Assembly: GCF_017854565.1 (NCBI RefSeq)
Contig: NZ_JAFMHJ010000005.1
Location: 34,500-98,499, forward strand
Source of the DNA: Yoonia sp.
GTDB lineage: Bacteria; Pseudomonadota; Alphaproteobacteria; Rhodobacterales; Rhodobacteraceae
Reading direction: 5' to 3'
Length of the DNA stretch: 64,000 nucleotides
Made by a program: the position numbers and the translations under genes
In this document: piece after piece, positions 35,066 through 44,422 of the stretch
Layout of the letters: the number at the start of each line of letters is the position of its first letter
How positions within the stretch are numbered: the first letter of the stretch is position 1
Notes under the pieces: model-generated
Seen by the model: the letters and a program-made list of their open reading frames with translations, nothing else
Told to the model about the DNA's origin: nothing
Databases searched by the model: none

Positions 35066-35835
35066 TGGAACCCATTCTCAAAGGGCGCGGCCTTGTCAAA
35101 CGTTACGGCAAAGTCACCGCACTGGACTACTGTGATTTTGATCTGTATCCGGGCGAAATTCTGGCTGTTATCGGCGACAACGGTGCCGGTAAATCCTCCC
35201 TGATCAAGGCCGTGTCGGGCGCTGTCATCGCCGACGAAGGCGATGTGTTCCTCGAAGGTAAAAAGGTCAATTTCACCTCCCCCACCGACGCCCGCAAGGA
35301 AGGTATCGAAACCGTCTACCAAACGCTCGCCATGTCCCCCGCGCTGTCGATTGCCGACAATATGTTCATGGGCCGCGAGCTGCGCAAACCGGGATTTCGC
35401 GGCAAATTCCTGCGCCAGCTGGACCGTCCCCGGATGGAACAATTGGCCCGTGACAAACTGACCGAACTCGGGCTGATGACCATTCAGAACATCAATCAGG
35501 CCGTCGAAACCCTTTCGGGTGGTCAGCGTCAGGGTGTCGCCGTGGCCCGTGCCGCCGCTTTCGGCTCCAAGGTGATCATCCTCGACGAACCGACCGCCGC
35601 TCTGGGCGTCAAGGAATCCCGCCGTGTGCTGGAACTGATCCTTGATGTCCGCTCGCGGGGGATTCCGATCATCCTGATCAGCCACAACATGCCCCATGTG
35701 TTCGAGGTCGCAGACCGCATCCACGTCCACCGCCTTGGCAAACGTCTGTGTGTGATCGACCCCAAAGACTATACCATGTCCGATGCCGTCGCCTTCATGA
35801 CCGGCGCAAAAGAGGCACCGGCGCTGGCCGTCTGA
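35065..35835 (+). CDS. frcA: Sugar ABC transporter ATP-binding protein (FrcA-like)
   Basis: A 256-residue single-domain ABC ATPase, half the length of the RbsA/MglA type, as in FrcA. Walker [10 protein letters not shown] (about 37-45), signature [14 protein letters not shown], Walker [13 protein letters not shown] and the switch His in ISHNM are all present. The start at 35065 is coupled to the frcC stop; longer open frames upstream belong to another frame of frcC. Confidence 0.88.
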   Translation: MEPILKGRGLVKRYGKVTALDYCDFDLYPGEILAVIGDNGAGKSSLIKAVSGAVIADEGDVFLEGKKVNFTSPTDARKEGIETVYQTLAMSPALSIADNMFMGRELRKPGFRGKFLRQLDRPRMEQLARDKLTELGLMTIQNINQAVETLSGGQRQGVAVARAAAFGSKVIILDEPTAALGVKESRRVLELILDVRSRGIPIILISHNMPHVFEVADRIHVHRLGKRLCVIDPKDYTMSDAVAFMTGAKEAPALAV

Positions 35836-35860
35836 ACCGCGCGGACCATCGCCGCACGGT

Positions 35861-35892
35861 GTACGTACGCGCTATGTACGCGGTCTGTACGC
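35861..35892 (+). repeat. GTACG-rich repeat element, copy A
   Basis: A 32-bp element built as GTACGTACGCG, 3 bp, TGTACGCG, 5 bp, TACGC. The same layout with identical conserved blocks occurs on the opposite strand at 59706-59737. It lies between frcA and serS, 26 bp after the frcA stop. Confidence 0.75.
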
Positions 35893-36068
35893 AATCAAGC
35901 TGTGGAAAAGCGACGGTTCCGGCGCGGTACGGCCATGTTTGCAGGGGCGATCCTAACGCTTTGTCACCGCACCGCGCGCGCCCGGACGGCCGCCCATTTT
36001 CCGGTTCACTTGCCCCGCACAATCGGGCATATCTGCGCCCACTTGAAACGCCGATAAGGACCGATCCC

Positions 36069-37361
36069 ATGCACGATATCCGCGCCATCCGTGACGACCC
36101 CACCGCCTTTGATGCGGCCCTGTCGCGTCGTGGGATCGCGCCCATGTCCCCGCAAATTCTGGCCATGGACGAAGCGCGCCGCGCAAAAATTCTTGCCGCC
36201 GAAACCGCTCAGGCCGAAGCCAACAAGGCCGCCAGGGAAGTGGGCGCCGCCAAGGCCGGCGGCGACGATGCAGAATTCGAACGCCTGCGCGCCTTAGTTG
36301 CTGAAAAGAAAGCGGAAATCGCCCGCCTCAATGACGAAGCCAAGGCACAGGATGCGGCCCTGAACGATCTCTTGTTGGCTATTCCCAACCTGCCCGACCC
36401 CACAATTCCCGATGGTGCAGACGAAACTGATAATGTCGAATTGCATCGCCACGGCACCCCGCGCGCTTTCAGCTTCACCCCGGTCGAGCATTTCGAGATC
36501 GCAGGCATCCGCCCCGGCATGGATTTTGAAACCGCAGCAAAGCTCTCGGGCAGCCGCTTTGTGCTGCTGTCCGGCGCCGTGGCCCGCCTGCACCGCGCAT
36601 TGGCGCAATTCATGCTCGACGTGCATGTCGAAGACCACGGGCTGACGGAAACCATCACGCCCGTTCTGGTGCGCGAAGAAATGATGTACGGCACCGGCCA
36701 ATTGCCCAAATTCGGCGAAGACAGCTACCAGACAACAAACGGCTGGTGGCTTATCCCGACGGCGGAAGTAACATTGACAAATATCGTTAATGGCTTGACT
36801 TTAGACGAAAATAACCTGCCTTTGCGCTATGTCGCCCATACGCTATGTTTCCGCTCCGAAGCTGGATCAGCCGGGCGCGACACCTCTGGCATGTTGCGCC
36901 AGCACCAGTTCGAAAAGGTCGAAATGGTCAGCGTGACGCGGCCCGAAGACAGCGCCGCCGAACATGACGCAATGACCAGACGCGCCGAGGCGATCCTCGA
37001 TAAATTGGGCCTGCCCTATCGGACCGTCGTGCTTTGCACCGGCGATCTTGGTGCCGGGATGCGCAAGACCCACGATATCGAGGTCTGGCTCCCCGGTCAG
37101 AACGCCTACCGCGAGATCAGTTCGGTCTCGGTTGCAGGTGATTATCAGGCGCGGCGCATGAATGCGCGCTACAAACCCACCGAAGGCGGCAAACCCGCGT
37201 TTGTGCACACGCTCAACGGCTCCGGCCTCGCGGTTGGCCGGACTTTGATTGCCGTCGTCGAGAATGGACAGGCGCAGGATGGATCGGTCGATTTGCCCGC
37301 CGCGCTGCACCCCTATCTGCGCGGCAAAACGCGGATTTCGGCAGCCGGTCAGATGATCTGA
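36069..37361 (+). CDS. serS: Serine-tRNA ligase
   Basis: A 430-residue class II synthetase. The N-terminal tRNA-binding coiled coil is at about 30-105. Motif 2 is in the [26 protein letters not shown] block, and motif 3 is in the late [16 protein letters not shown]. It charges tRNA-Ser and tRNA-Sec. The ATG at 36069 starts the conserved [11 protein letters not shown]; a much longer upstream open frame has no matching protein content. It overlaps the convergent DUF2235 gene by 13 bp. Confidence 0.97.
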   Translation: MHDIRAIRDDPTAFDAALSRRGIAPMSPQILAMDEARRAKILAAETAQAEANKAAREVGAAKAGGDDAEFERLRALVAEKKAEIARLNDEAKAQDAALNDLLLAIPNLPDPTIPDGADETDNVELHRHGTPRAFSFTPVEHFEIAGIRPGMDFETAAKLSGSRFVLLSGAVARLHRALAQFMLDVHVEDHGLTETITPVLVREEMMYGTGQLPKFGEDSYQTTNGWWLIPTAEVTLTNIVNGLTLDENNLPLRYVAHTLCFRSEAGSAGRDTSGMLRQHQFEKVEMVSVTRPEDSAAEHDAMTRRAEAILDKLGLPYRTVVLCTGDLGAGMRKTHDIEVWLPGQNAYREISSVSVAGDYQARRMNARYKPTEGGKPAFVHTLNGSGLAVGRTLIAVVENGQAQDGSVDLPAALHPYLRGKTRISAAGQMI

Positions 37362-38641
37362 CGTAAGGTGGGTTTTAACCCACCGTGCGCCGCCGCGTCG
37401 CGTGGCGGTTCCCAGCCACGCGGCCGCAAGGTCCCATCAACCTCATGCGTCCCCCCCCCATCCCGCGCAACAAGCCAGTCACGCAGTGCAGCAATTTCAC
37501 TGGCGGGTTTGTCGCGCAAATCATCAAGAACAAAGTTCAACGTCTGTGGCCGATACGACGGATCATGCTGAACCCGGTCAAGCGCCGCCACCGACAGGTT
37601 TTCCAGCTCTTTTGGACCATCACGGTGGGCTTTGATCGTGTTCAGAAATGCCCCCGATAGACCGACAGGCCCGAATTTATTGATCAAAGGGTCTTTGTGC
37701 GGCGCGAAACGTCCTGCGACGCGGTCGAACTCCTCCCAAGATATCGCCAGACCGGCCCGTTCGGCGCCCTGTGTAATCCAATGCAGCGCGACCGACGACA
37801 GCCCCTCGCGCGATCCGCCACCGCCAACCGATCCGTGGTTGCCGGGAAACCATTGCTGCGCATAGGGCTGCACCTGATCGTCGGGGGTATCGGCATTCAG
37901 CTTGTCCAGATTGCCCCACGGCGCCGCAGGAAACGTGATCCGCTGCTCATCAATTGCCATGGCATGCCGGGCAGCAGTCACAGATGAGCTCAGGTCAGCA
38001 TCATGGAAAACGTACTGCATATTGAAACGGTCCGAATAGGGTAAAAAGGCTGGTATTCCCAATGCCTTCACCGTGTCCCAAATGCCCAAATACGCCAGTG
38101 TCAGCCGAATGGCCCGCGTATCCTGCCGGTCGATACGCCATTTGAAATCTTTCCCGCTTGTCGCTGTGTCAGGCGCAAATTCTTCACGGAACTGATAGCT
38201 GGACGGGTCCTCGGGGTGGGTTGACGGATCACGGCTGATATAGCGCGCCATCGCCTCGGGGATGCGCCCGACAAAGCGGCGCGGCGGAATCCCGCAGCAG
38301 CGGATCAACCCCGCCAGTGACCGGGCCGCAAAACCGCCCCGCGAAAATCCGAAAATATAGATCTCATCACCGGGTTCATAGGCAAAGATCAAATTGCGAT
38401 AGGCCTCCTCAATGATATCGGTCAGCCCCCAGCCAAGCGCACCACCGAACAGACGGTCCAGCCTCCGGTTCAACCAATTGTTGCCCCGCCCGCACCCAAC
38501 GCCCGGACAATAGATCACCTCCTGGACGTTACCATCGACATCATTGGGCAAGATACAGCGCGACAGGCGAACCACATTGGTCGGATTTGCGGCATCAGGC
38601 CGATTCCATGTCCCGTCGATGCAGATAGCAATGCGCTTCAT
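37349..38641 (-). CDS. DUF2235 (Tle1-like) alpha/beta hydrolase
   Basis: A 430-residue protein with a DUF2235 domain. It opens with [12 protein letters not shown], the nucleophile elbow is GFSRGG (Ser100), and [11 protein letters not shown] lies later in the chain. The fold is shared with type VI secretion phospholipase effectors of the Tle1 group. No T6SS, vgrG or immunity gene is nearby, so an effector role is not supported; a cytoplasmic lipid or ester hydrolase is equally possible. There is no signal peptide. The start at 38641 follows AAGGGGG. The final 10 or so residues are encoded by a dispersed palindromic repeat. Confidence 0.83.
   Translation of the reverse strand: MKRIAICIDGTWNRPDAANPTNVVRLSRCILPNDVDGNVQEVIYCPGVGCGRGNNWLNRRLDRLFGGALGWGLTDIIEEAYRNLIFAYEPGDEIYIFGFSRGGFAARSLAGLIRCCGIPPRRFVGRIPEAMARYISRDPSTHPEDPSSYQFREEFAPDTATSGKDFKWRIDRQDTRAIRLTLAYLGIWDTVKALGIPAFLPYSDRFNMQYVFHDADLSSSVTAARHAMAIDEQRITFPAAPWGNLDKLNADTPDDQVQPYAQQWFPGNHGSVGGGGSREGLSSVALHWITQGAERAGLAISWEEFDRVAGRFAPHKDPLINKFGPVGLSGAFLNTIKAHRDGPKELENLSVAALDRVQHDPSYRPQTLNFVLDDLRDKPASEIAALRDWLVARDGGGTHEVDGTLRPRGWEPPRDAAAHGGLKPTLRQII
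37362..37384. repeat. Dispersed palindromic repeat, copy 2
   Basis: An exact inverse copy of 14194-14216, with palindrome GGTGGGTTTTAACCCACC and CGTAA flank. It starts one base after the serS stop and encodes the C-terminal residues (GGLKPTLR) of the opposite-strand DUF2235 protein. It could also serve as the serS terminator. Confidence 0.8.
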
Positions 38642-38686
38642 ATAAAACCCCCTTGAAATAACGCTATGGTGGTCCACAGAAGCCGC

Positions 38687-38700
38687 GCAGACAAGTCTGC
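38687..38700. promoter_or_regulatory. Palindromic operator candidate between DUF2235 and TspO-like genes
   Basis: A perfect 14-bp inverted repeat GCAGACAAGTCTGC lies 46 bp upstream of the DUF2235 start and 51 bp upstream of the TspO-like start, in the shared divergent promoter region. The binding protein is unknown. Confidence 0.45.
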
Positions 38701-38750
38701 TTTTCCAGACTCTGTGTTGATCTTTGCCACGTCGTGCTAAATCAATCGGT

Positions 38751-39464
38751 ATGAATATTTCACGCGCAGCCTTTACCCTTCTTTTCACAGTCACATTTGT
38801 CGTGTCCCCCGCCCTGACCGATCCGTTCAGCGGGTTCCGGGCCGACCAATTGCCCGTCCCACAGATCAATCCCCCGGTTCAGCCAGCGGGTTATGCCTTT
38901 GCGATTTGGGGGCTGATTTACGGGTGGCTCGTGGTTTCCGCGCTATTCGGCATCTGGAAACGTGGCGCTGACCCCGGATGGGACAAGGCCCGCGTGCCGC
39001 TTATCATCAGTCTGGCAGCGGGGACACCATGGCTGGCCGTCGCCAACGCCAGCGCGGTTTGGGCAACGGTGCTGATCTTTGTCATGGCCATCAGTGCCGT
39101 CGCGGCACTCTTGCGTGCGCCCGCTGCCGACCGCTGGCTGTTGGCTGTGCCGGTCGGCATTTATGCGGGCTGGTTGACGGCGGCATCGTTTGTATCACTG
39201 GGCAGTACGGCGGCTGGATATGGGATCATCACAGGCGCGCTTGGGTGGGCCTATATCGGGATCAGCGGCGCACTGTTGATGGCTGTTTTCGTCATCTGGC
39301 AAAGCCGTTCGCGGGCCTACGGCCTGACTGTGATTTGGGCCCTGATTGGCATCATCATCGCAAATGGCACCGCGCAAATCGGGGTCAGCGGTCTGGCGGC
39401 TGCCGGGATCATCGCGGTGCTGGGACTAAGCCTGCGACCTAACGGTCCGACGGTCCCTTCTTGA
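38751..39464 (+). CDS. TspO/MBR-like tryptophan-rich membrane protein
   Basis: A 237-residue integral membrane protein with a possible N-terminal signal or helix and about six more hydrophobic segments. The block [19 protein letters not shown] resembles the TspO/MBR signature. The protein is longer than classical TspO (about 160 aa), as in the extended bacterial relatives. TspO proteins bind tetrapyrroles and affect stress or photopigment regulation. The assignment to this branch is moderate. The start at 38751 is preferred to an upstream in-frame ATG. It overlaps the 3' end of der by 26 bp. Confidence 0.65.
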   Translation: MNISRAAFTLLFTVTFVVSPALTDPFSGFRADQLPVPQINPPVQPAGYAFAIWGLIYGWLVVSALFGIWKRGADPGWDKARVPLIISLAAGTPWLAVANASAVWATVLIFVMAISAVAALLRAPAADRWLLAVPVGIYAGWLTAASFVSLGSTAAGYGIITGALGWAYIGISGALLMAVFVIWQSRSRAYGLTVIWALIGIIIANGTAQIGVSGLAAAGIIAVLGLSLRPNGPTVPS

Positions 39465-40896
39465 GGTGCTTTGACAGGCGCGACGGCTGCGAGGACTTTT
39501 TGTCCTTGTACGGGTTTTTATCCCCCTGATCGCGCAGATACAGCCTGATCGGTGTGCCGGGCATATCAAAATCTTGCCGCAACCCGTTGACCAAATAGCG
39601 TTTATAGCTTTCTGGCATCAAATCCGGGTGTGATGTCATCACAACAAACGCAGGCGGACGCGTTTTAACCTGCGTCGCATAGCGCATCTTGATCCGCTTG
39701 CCGCCCGGTGCGGGTGGTGGGTGCTGCTCGAGCATACCGATCAGCCAACGGTTCAGTTGGGCCGTCGTCACACGGCGGTTCCACACGCCATGCGCCCGCA
39801 TGATTGCCTGCTGCAAACGATCCAGACCCTTGCCGGTCTTGGCCGATACGGTGACCAAAGGCGCGCCCCGCAGCTGCGGCAACAGGCGTTCAAACGATTC
39901 GCGTAGTTCTTTGAGCTTGTCCTGCTTGTCGTCCTCGGTATCCCATTTATTGACGGCAATTACGACCGCGCGGCCTTCGCGCTCTGCCAGGTCGGCGATG
40001 CGCAGGTCCTGCTGTTCAAACGGGATTTCAACATCAAGAAGAACAACCACGACTTCGGCAAATTTAACAGCCCGCAGGCCATCCGATACCGACAGCTTTT
40101 CAAGCTTTTCCTGCACCTTGGCTTTTCTGCGCATACCTGCCGTGTCGAAAATCCGCATCGGCACGCCATCCCAGACCTGCTTGACGGAAATCGCATCGCG
40201 GGTGATCCCGGCCTCGGGTCCAGTCAAAAGACGCTCTTCGCCGATGATCTTATTAATCAGCGTGGACTTACCGGCATTGGGGCGGCCCACAACGGCGATT
40301 TGCAGAGGCTTGGACAGGGTCGGGATACGCGGCGCGTCTTCATCATCGTCGCCGACATCAACGTCGACTTCGGGCGCGTCCAGTGCTGCGCGTTCTTCGT
40401 GTTCGATCGCAATGGGGCGCAGCACATCCATCAGCTCGCCCATGCCTTCACCGTGTTCGGCGGACATGCGGATCGGCTCACCCAGACCCAAGGCATAGGC
40501 CTCAAGGATCGTGGCATCGGCCGCTTTGCCCTCGCCTTTGTTGGCCGCCAGAATGACATTGGCATTTTTCTTGCGCAGGATATCGGCAAACACTTGATCG
40601 GCAGGCAGAACCCCGACACGTGCGTCAATCATAAACAGGCACACATCGGCCATTTCCACCGCGCGTTCGGTCAGGCGGCGCATGCGCCCCTGTAAACTGT
40701 CATCGGTCGCCTCTTCCAGGCCCGCCGAATCGATGACGGTAAACCGAATGTCAGCCAGCCGCCCCTCGCCTTCGCGCAGGTCACGCGTGACCCCGGGCTG
40801 GTCATCGACCAACGCCAGTTTTTTGCCAACCAGACGGTTGAACAGCGTGGATTTGCCCACATTGGGACGCCCCACAATGGCAAGGGTAAAGGTCAT
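39439..40896 (-). CDS. der: Ribosome biogenesis GTPase Der
   Basis: A 485-residue essential GTPase with two tandem G domains: [12 protein letters not shown] near residue 9 and [12 protein letters not shown] near residue 210. A C-terminal KH-like domain ends in a basic tail ([16 protein letters not shown]). It takes part in 50S subunit maturation. The start at 40896 begins [12 protein letters not shown]. It is last in the yfgM-bamB-der block, matching the enterobacterial order. Confidence 0.97.
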   Translation of the reverse strand: MTFTLAIVGRPNVGKSTLFNRLVGKKLALVDDQPGVTRDLREGEGRLADIRFTVIDSAGLEEATDDSLQGRMRRLTERAVEMADVCLFMIDARVGVLPADQVFADILRKKNANVILAANKGEGKAADATILEAYALGLGEPIRMSAEHGEGMGELMDVLRPIAIEHEERAALDAPEVDVDVGDDDEDAPRIPTLSKPLQIAVVGRPNAGKSTLINKIIGEERLLTGPEAGITRDAISVKQVWDGVPMRIFDTAGMRRKAKVQEKLEKLSVSDGLRAVKFAEVVVVLLDVEIPFEQQDLRIADLAEREGRAVVIAVNKWDTEDDKQDKLKELRESFERLLPQLRGAPLVTVSAKTGKGLDRLQQAIMRAHGVWNRRVTTAQLNRWLIGMLEQHPPPAPGGKRIKMRYATQVKTRPPAFVVMTSHPDLMPESYKRYLVNGLRQDFDMPGTPIRLYLRDQGDKNPYKDKKSSQPSRLSKHLKKGPSDR

Positions 40897-40944
40897 CAAA
40901 CGGCTCCTGACGGATTTGAAATCCGCCAATACACCAATTATCGC

Positions 40945-42252
40945 CTAACGGAAAGCGTGCAATTGCCCGGTCTTGCTGACCACATACAACGTTTGGCCCG
41001 CAACAACAGGGTTTGAGGCGGCGCCACCGGGGATATCCAGTGTCGCCAGCGCCGCGCCAGATGCCGGATCAAACTGTCGGATTAAACCGTCGGACGATGC
41101 CACAATCAGACGACCACCGGCCAAAACCGGGCCGCGATGGGCGAAAACCGCCTTTCGACGCGCGCTGGGTTTGTCGCCGAAGACCGGCAGGGCCACCCGC
41201 CAAACAGGAACGCCCGTGTCGGCATTCAGCCGCACAAGCTCGTTCAGGTCGTTGATCAAGAACACTGCGTCACCAACCGGCCATACCGGGCTGACCGCAC
41301 CTTCGGAGGCCGTCCACAACCGTTCGCCATTAATGATATCAAGCGCGACGACACGCCCGCCGAGATTACCGACATACACGCGGTTGCCGTCAATGACAGG
41401 ATCGCCCCCGATATCAGTCACAAGCGATACCGCACGGCCCAACCGGTCACCGGACACCACGCTGGACCAACGGCGCAGGCCGCCCTCGGGAAATGTGGCG
41501 ACAACTTCGCCGGATGGGAAGGGAAATATCACAAGGTCATCCGATGCAGCTGGCGCGGCACTGCTCGCGAAATTTGCGGTCGATGGCGTGCCGGTTTGCT
41601 GCCAGCGCATACGGCCCGTGGTAATCTCCAGCGCCCAGGCAGTGCTGTCGCGGGCCACAACATAAACCAAATCGCCAAGCACCGTTGGCGCGGCAATCGC
41701 TGGCGCATCAAGGCCTTGCACCCACACAACCCGGCCCGATGCCGCATCCAGTGCCGTGATTTCACCAAAGCCGGTGGTCACATAGACCTGCCCGCTGCTG
41801 ACCGATACCCCGCCGCCAGAGGCATCATTTTGGTTGTCCCGGCGCGGTGTAATATCGCGCGACCACAGCAACTGACCGGCTGTCGTCGTCGCCGTTACGG
41901 TGGCACGGGCGTCCAAAGTGTAGATCACACCGCCCGCCACAACAGGGTCGGCAGTGATGCGGGCGCGGCGGCTGTCACCATCGCCAATTTCAGCCACAAA
42001 AGCGGGCTGCAATGTCGCGCCAAGGGCGGGATGCGTGATTTGGTGGGTCGGCCCACCGTTGCGATGTGTCCAGTCGGCGTTCGCACGCGCGGCAGGCAAA
42101 TCGATCGCGCGGACTTCGTTCACCATCACCGGCCGATCACGCAGATCAAAGCGGTCGCCGGGCAGGATCACGTCTTTTTCGCCGCAGGCCGCTAACAGGC
42201 TAAACAGGCAAGTCGAAACGATGAAAATTCTGGCTGTCAAAATCCGGTCCAA
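40945..42252 (-). CDS. bamB: Outer-membrane assembly lipoprotein BamB
   Basis: A 435-residue lipoprotein with lipobox LLAAC (Cys23) and PQQ-type beta-propeller repeats (for example GQVYVTTGFGEITALDAASG and NRVYVGNLGGRVVALD). It is part of the BAM complex that inserts outer-membrane barrels. Only 8 bp separate it from the TPR gene upstream, and der follows 48 bp downstream. Confidence 0.9.
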   Translation of the reverse strand: MDRILTARIFIVSTCLFSLLAACGEKDVILPGDRFDLRDRPVMVNEVRAIDLPAARANADWTHRNGGPTHQITHPALGATLQPAFVAEIGDGDSRRARITADPVVAGGVIYTLDARATVTATTTAGQLLWSRDITPRRDNQNDASGGGVSVSSGQVYVTTGFGEITALDAASGRVVWVQGLDAPAIAAPTVLGDLVYVVARDSTAWALEITTGRMRWQQTGTPSTANFASSAAPAASDDLVIFPFPSGEVVATFPEGGLRRWSSVVSGDRLGRAVSLVTDIGGDPVIDGNRVYVGNLGGRVVALDIINGERLWTASEGAVSPVWPVGDAVFLINDLNELVRLNADTGVPVWRVALPVFGDKPSARRKAVFAHRGPVLAGGRLIVASSDGLIRQFDPASGAALATLDIPGGAASNPVVAGQTLYVVSKTGQLHAFR

Positions 42253-42260
42253 TCCGACTG

Positions 42261-42917
42261 TTATTGCGTAACGGGCTCAGGCAGCGGCTCGCCCAATGCC
42301 ACCATCAATGTTTGTGCCCGCTCTCGCAAGCCGCGTGACACGGCCGCGTCCTCTTCGATCCGACGCAGTGTTACGATGGCCGCATCTGTATCGCCCATTT
42401 CCAAAAGCGCATAGGCCATCTGTTCTAACGCCAGAAGATGATACGGTTGACCGGGTTGCGCGAGCTGTTCCAGCGCGGCCAGACGACCGGCGGAATCATC
42501 AGTCGGCAGCAGCGCCGCCTTGAACGTTGCAATATCACGGTACATTTGTGGAATATCACCATTTGCAGCCAGCGCATTGAGCGTTGCAGCCGCACCGGCG
42601 TTGTCACCGGCTTCTTGCTGCGTCGCTGCAGTCAAAAGACCCGTGACCGCAACTGCGGACCCGGCCGCATCCACTTGCGCAATCGCGTCTGCGCGCGCCG
42701 CGAGATCATCTTGGTTAAGTGCTGCAAGCAACGCATCGCCAGTCGCTTCGGCCGCGGCACGGGTCTGGGCCGTGCGATATTCATTGAATGCCGCCCCACC
42801 CACAAGCGCCACAACAGCGACCGCCGCAATCCAGCCATACCGCTGCAGGTAGCCAAACAGCTTTTCGCGCCGCACTTCCTCTGTGACTTCCTCGATGAAA
42901 CTGTCCGAGTTGCTCAT
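42261..42917 (-). CDS. YfgM-like tetratricopeptide membrane protein
   Basis: A 218-residue protein with a short cytoplasmic N-terminus (EEVTEEVRREKLFGYLQRYG), one membrane helix (about 29-48) and a periplasmic TPR-like helical domain rich in Ala, Leu and Gln. It matches the YfgM/DUF2133 type that sits next to bamB in many proteobacteria and links to the Sec translocon. The start at 42917 is chosen over a longer frame because it begins the conserved N-terminus. Confidence 0.85.
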   Translation of the reverse strand: MSNSDSFIEEVTEEVRREKLFGYLQRYGWIAAVAVVALVGGAAFNEYRTAQTRAAAEATGDALLAALNQDDLAARADAIAQVDAAGSAVAVTGLLTAATQQEAGDNAGAAATLNALAANGDIPQMYRDIATFKAALLPTDDSAGRLAALEQLAQPGQPYHLLALEQMAYALLEMGDTDAAIVTLRRIEEDAAVSRGLRERAQTLMVALGEPLPEPVTQ

Positions 42918-43071
42918 TTTGGCCCCCAATACTCGCAGGATGCGAAACGCTATCAGCGCGTTCATATCGCGAAGCTTGCCTGATGGACAAGGCCCCTGCG
43001 GCCCTTTGGCTGTAAGCCCCATGCGGCGACGCAGAAAAGTGAACTTGCGGCACTGCCGCAAATTGTATAAT

Positions 43072-43089
43072 CTGAACTGAGCAGTTTAG
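43072..43089. promoter_or_regulatory. Inverted repeat upstream of the RND operon
   Basis: CTGAACT and AGTTTAG arms around GAGC form an 18-bp near-perfect palindrome, 95 bp before the adaptor start. It is a possible TetR/MarR-type operator, but no regulator gene is adjacent. Confidence 0.35.
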
Positions 43090-43183
43090 TTAGTGGCTGA
43101 TCCGTTTAGCTGGTTGCAACGTAAAAATGAGTATCTATGTCAATCGGCATCACATCGGTGTGATTCCCTCAAAAGGCCGTGTT

Positions 43184-44422
43184 ATGAAAATCATTCCTGT
43201 GATCACCGCAATTTTGGTGTCAGCATTCCTTTATCTGCTGGTTTTCGAACGCGACAGCCTGTTGGACTTCGCGCAATCATCCTCGCCAGCAGATGATACC
43301 GTGGCGTCGCTCGAAGCCGCAGTAGTGGACCAAGATGCTCCCACATCGGGCGGCGTCGGTGTTGTCGCGATCCACTCTGTCTCGCAGAGAATTGAGAGCG
43401 CCGTGATTTTGCGTGGCCGCACCGAGGCTGCCCGTCAGGTGACCGTCGCTGCGGAAACATCCGGTCTGATGATTTCCGAGCCACTGCGCAAGGGCGGATA
43501 CGTCAATGCAGGTGAACAGCTTTGCCAACTTGACCCCGGCGCACGGCAGGCACAACTGGCCGAAACCAAAGCCCGGCTGGCCGAAGCACGGGGCCGCGTC
43601 CCCGAGGCACAAGCCAGCGTCACCGAAGCGCTTGCGCGGGTCCGCGAGGCAGAAATCAACCTGAACGTTGCGCGGCAATTGTCGCAGGATGGATACGCCT
43701 CTGAAACCCGGCTGGTCAGCGCGCAGGCCGCAATGGATTCTGCATCCGCTGGCGTGCAACGCGCCAATTCCGCCGTGTCGTCTGCACAAGCCGGGATCGA
43801 GGCAGCACAGGCCGCCGTGGCCACCGCAGAACGTCAGATTGATCAGCTTTCGATTGTGGCGCCCTTTGCTGGCCTGCTGGAAACCGACACAGCAGAGCTT
43901 GGCTCGCTGATGCAGCCCGGCAGCCCCTGTGCGACGATCATTCAACTGAACCCCATCAAACTGGTGGGCTACGTGCCTGAAACGGACGTCAGCAAGGTCA
44001 GCCTGGGCGCAATCGCCGGTGCCCGTCTGGCGACTGGCGTGCAGGTGCAAGGCCAGGTGACGTTCCTGTCGCGCAGTGCAGATGAGCTGACCCGCACGTT
44101 CCGCGTCGAAGTGACCGTCGCGAATGATGACATGTCGATCAGCGACGGGCAAACAGCGGAAATCGTCGTCGCCTCAGAGGGGCGCACAGCACATCTGATC
44201 GCGCAGTCCACGCTGACGTTGGACGACGACGGCGTATTGGGTGTGCGGACCATCGACGCAGACAATATCGCGACGTTCATGCCCGTCACACTGCTGCGCG
44301 ACACAGCGCAGGGCGTTTGGGTGTCCGATCTTCCAGAAATGGTGGATATCATCACAATCGGCCAGGAATTTGTCATAGACGGCGTGCGTGTCGCGCCCAC
44401 GTATCAAGAGGCCAAGGGATGA
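43184..44422 (+). CDS. RND efflux periplasmic adaptor subunit
   Basis: A 412-residue HlyD/AcrA-type adaptor. N-terminal anchor (residues 5-20), biotinyl-lipoyl half-motifs, and a long alpha-hairpin rich in Ala, Glu and Arg (LAETKARLAEARGRVPEAQA region). The beta-barrel has LNPIKLVGYVPETDVSKV. The start at 43184 has AAAGG upstream, whereas the earlier ATG has no such site. Its stop overlaps the pump start (ATGA), so they are translated together. Confidence 0.92.
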   Translation: MKIIPVITAILVSAFLYLLVFERDSLLDFAQSSSPADDTVASLEAAVVDQDAPTSGGVGVVAIHSVSQRIESAVILRGRTEAARQVTVAAETSGLMISEPLRKGGYVNAGEQLCQLDPGARQAQLAETKARLAEARGRVPEAQASVTEALARVREAEINLNVARQLSQDGYASETRLVSAQAAMDSASAGVQRANSAVSSAQAGIEAAQAAVATAERQIDQLSIVAPFAGLLETDTAELGSLMQPGSPCATIIQLNPIKLVGYVPETDVSKVSLGAIAGARLATGVQVQGQVTFLSRSADELTRTFRVEVTVANDDMSISDGQTAEIVVASEGRTAHLIAQSTLTLDDDGVLGVRTIDADNIATFMPVTLLRDTAQGVWVSDLPEMVDIITIGQEFVIDGVRVAPTYQEAKG

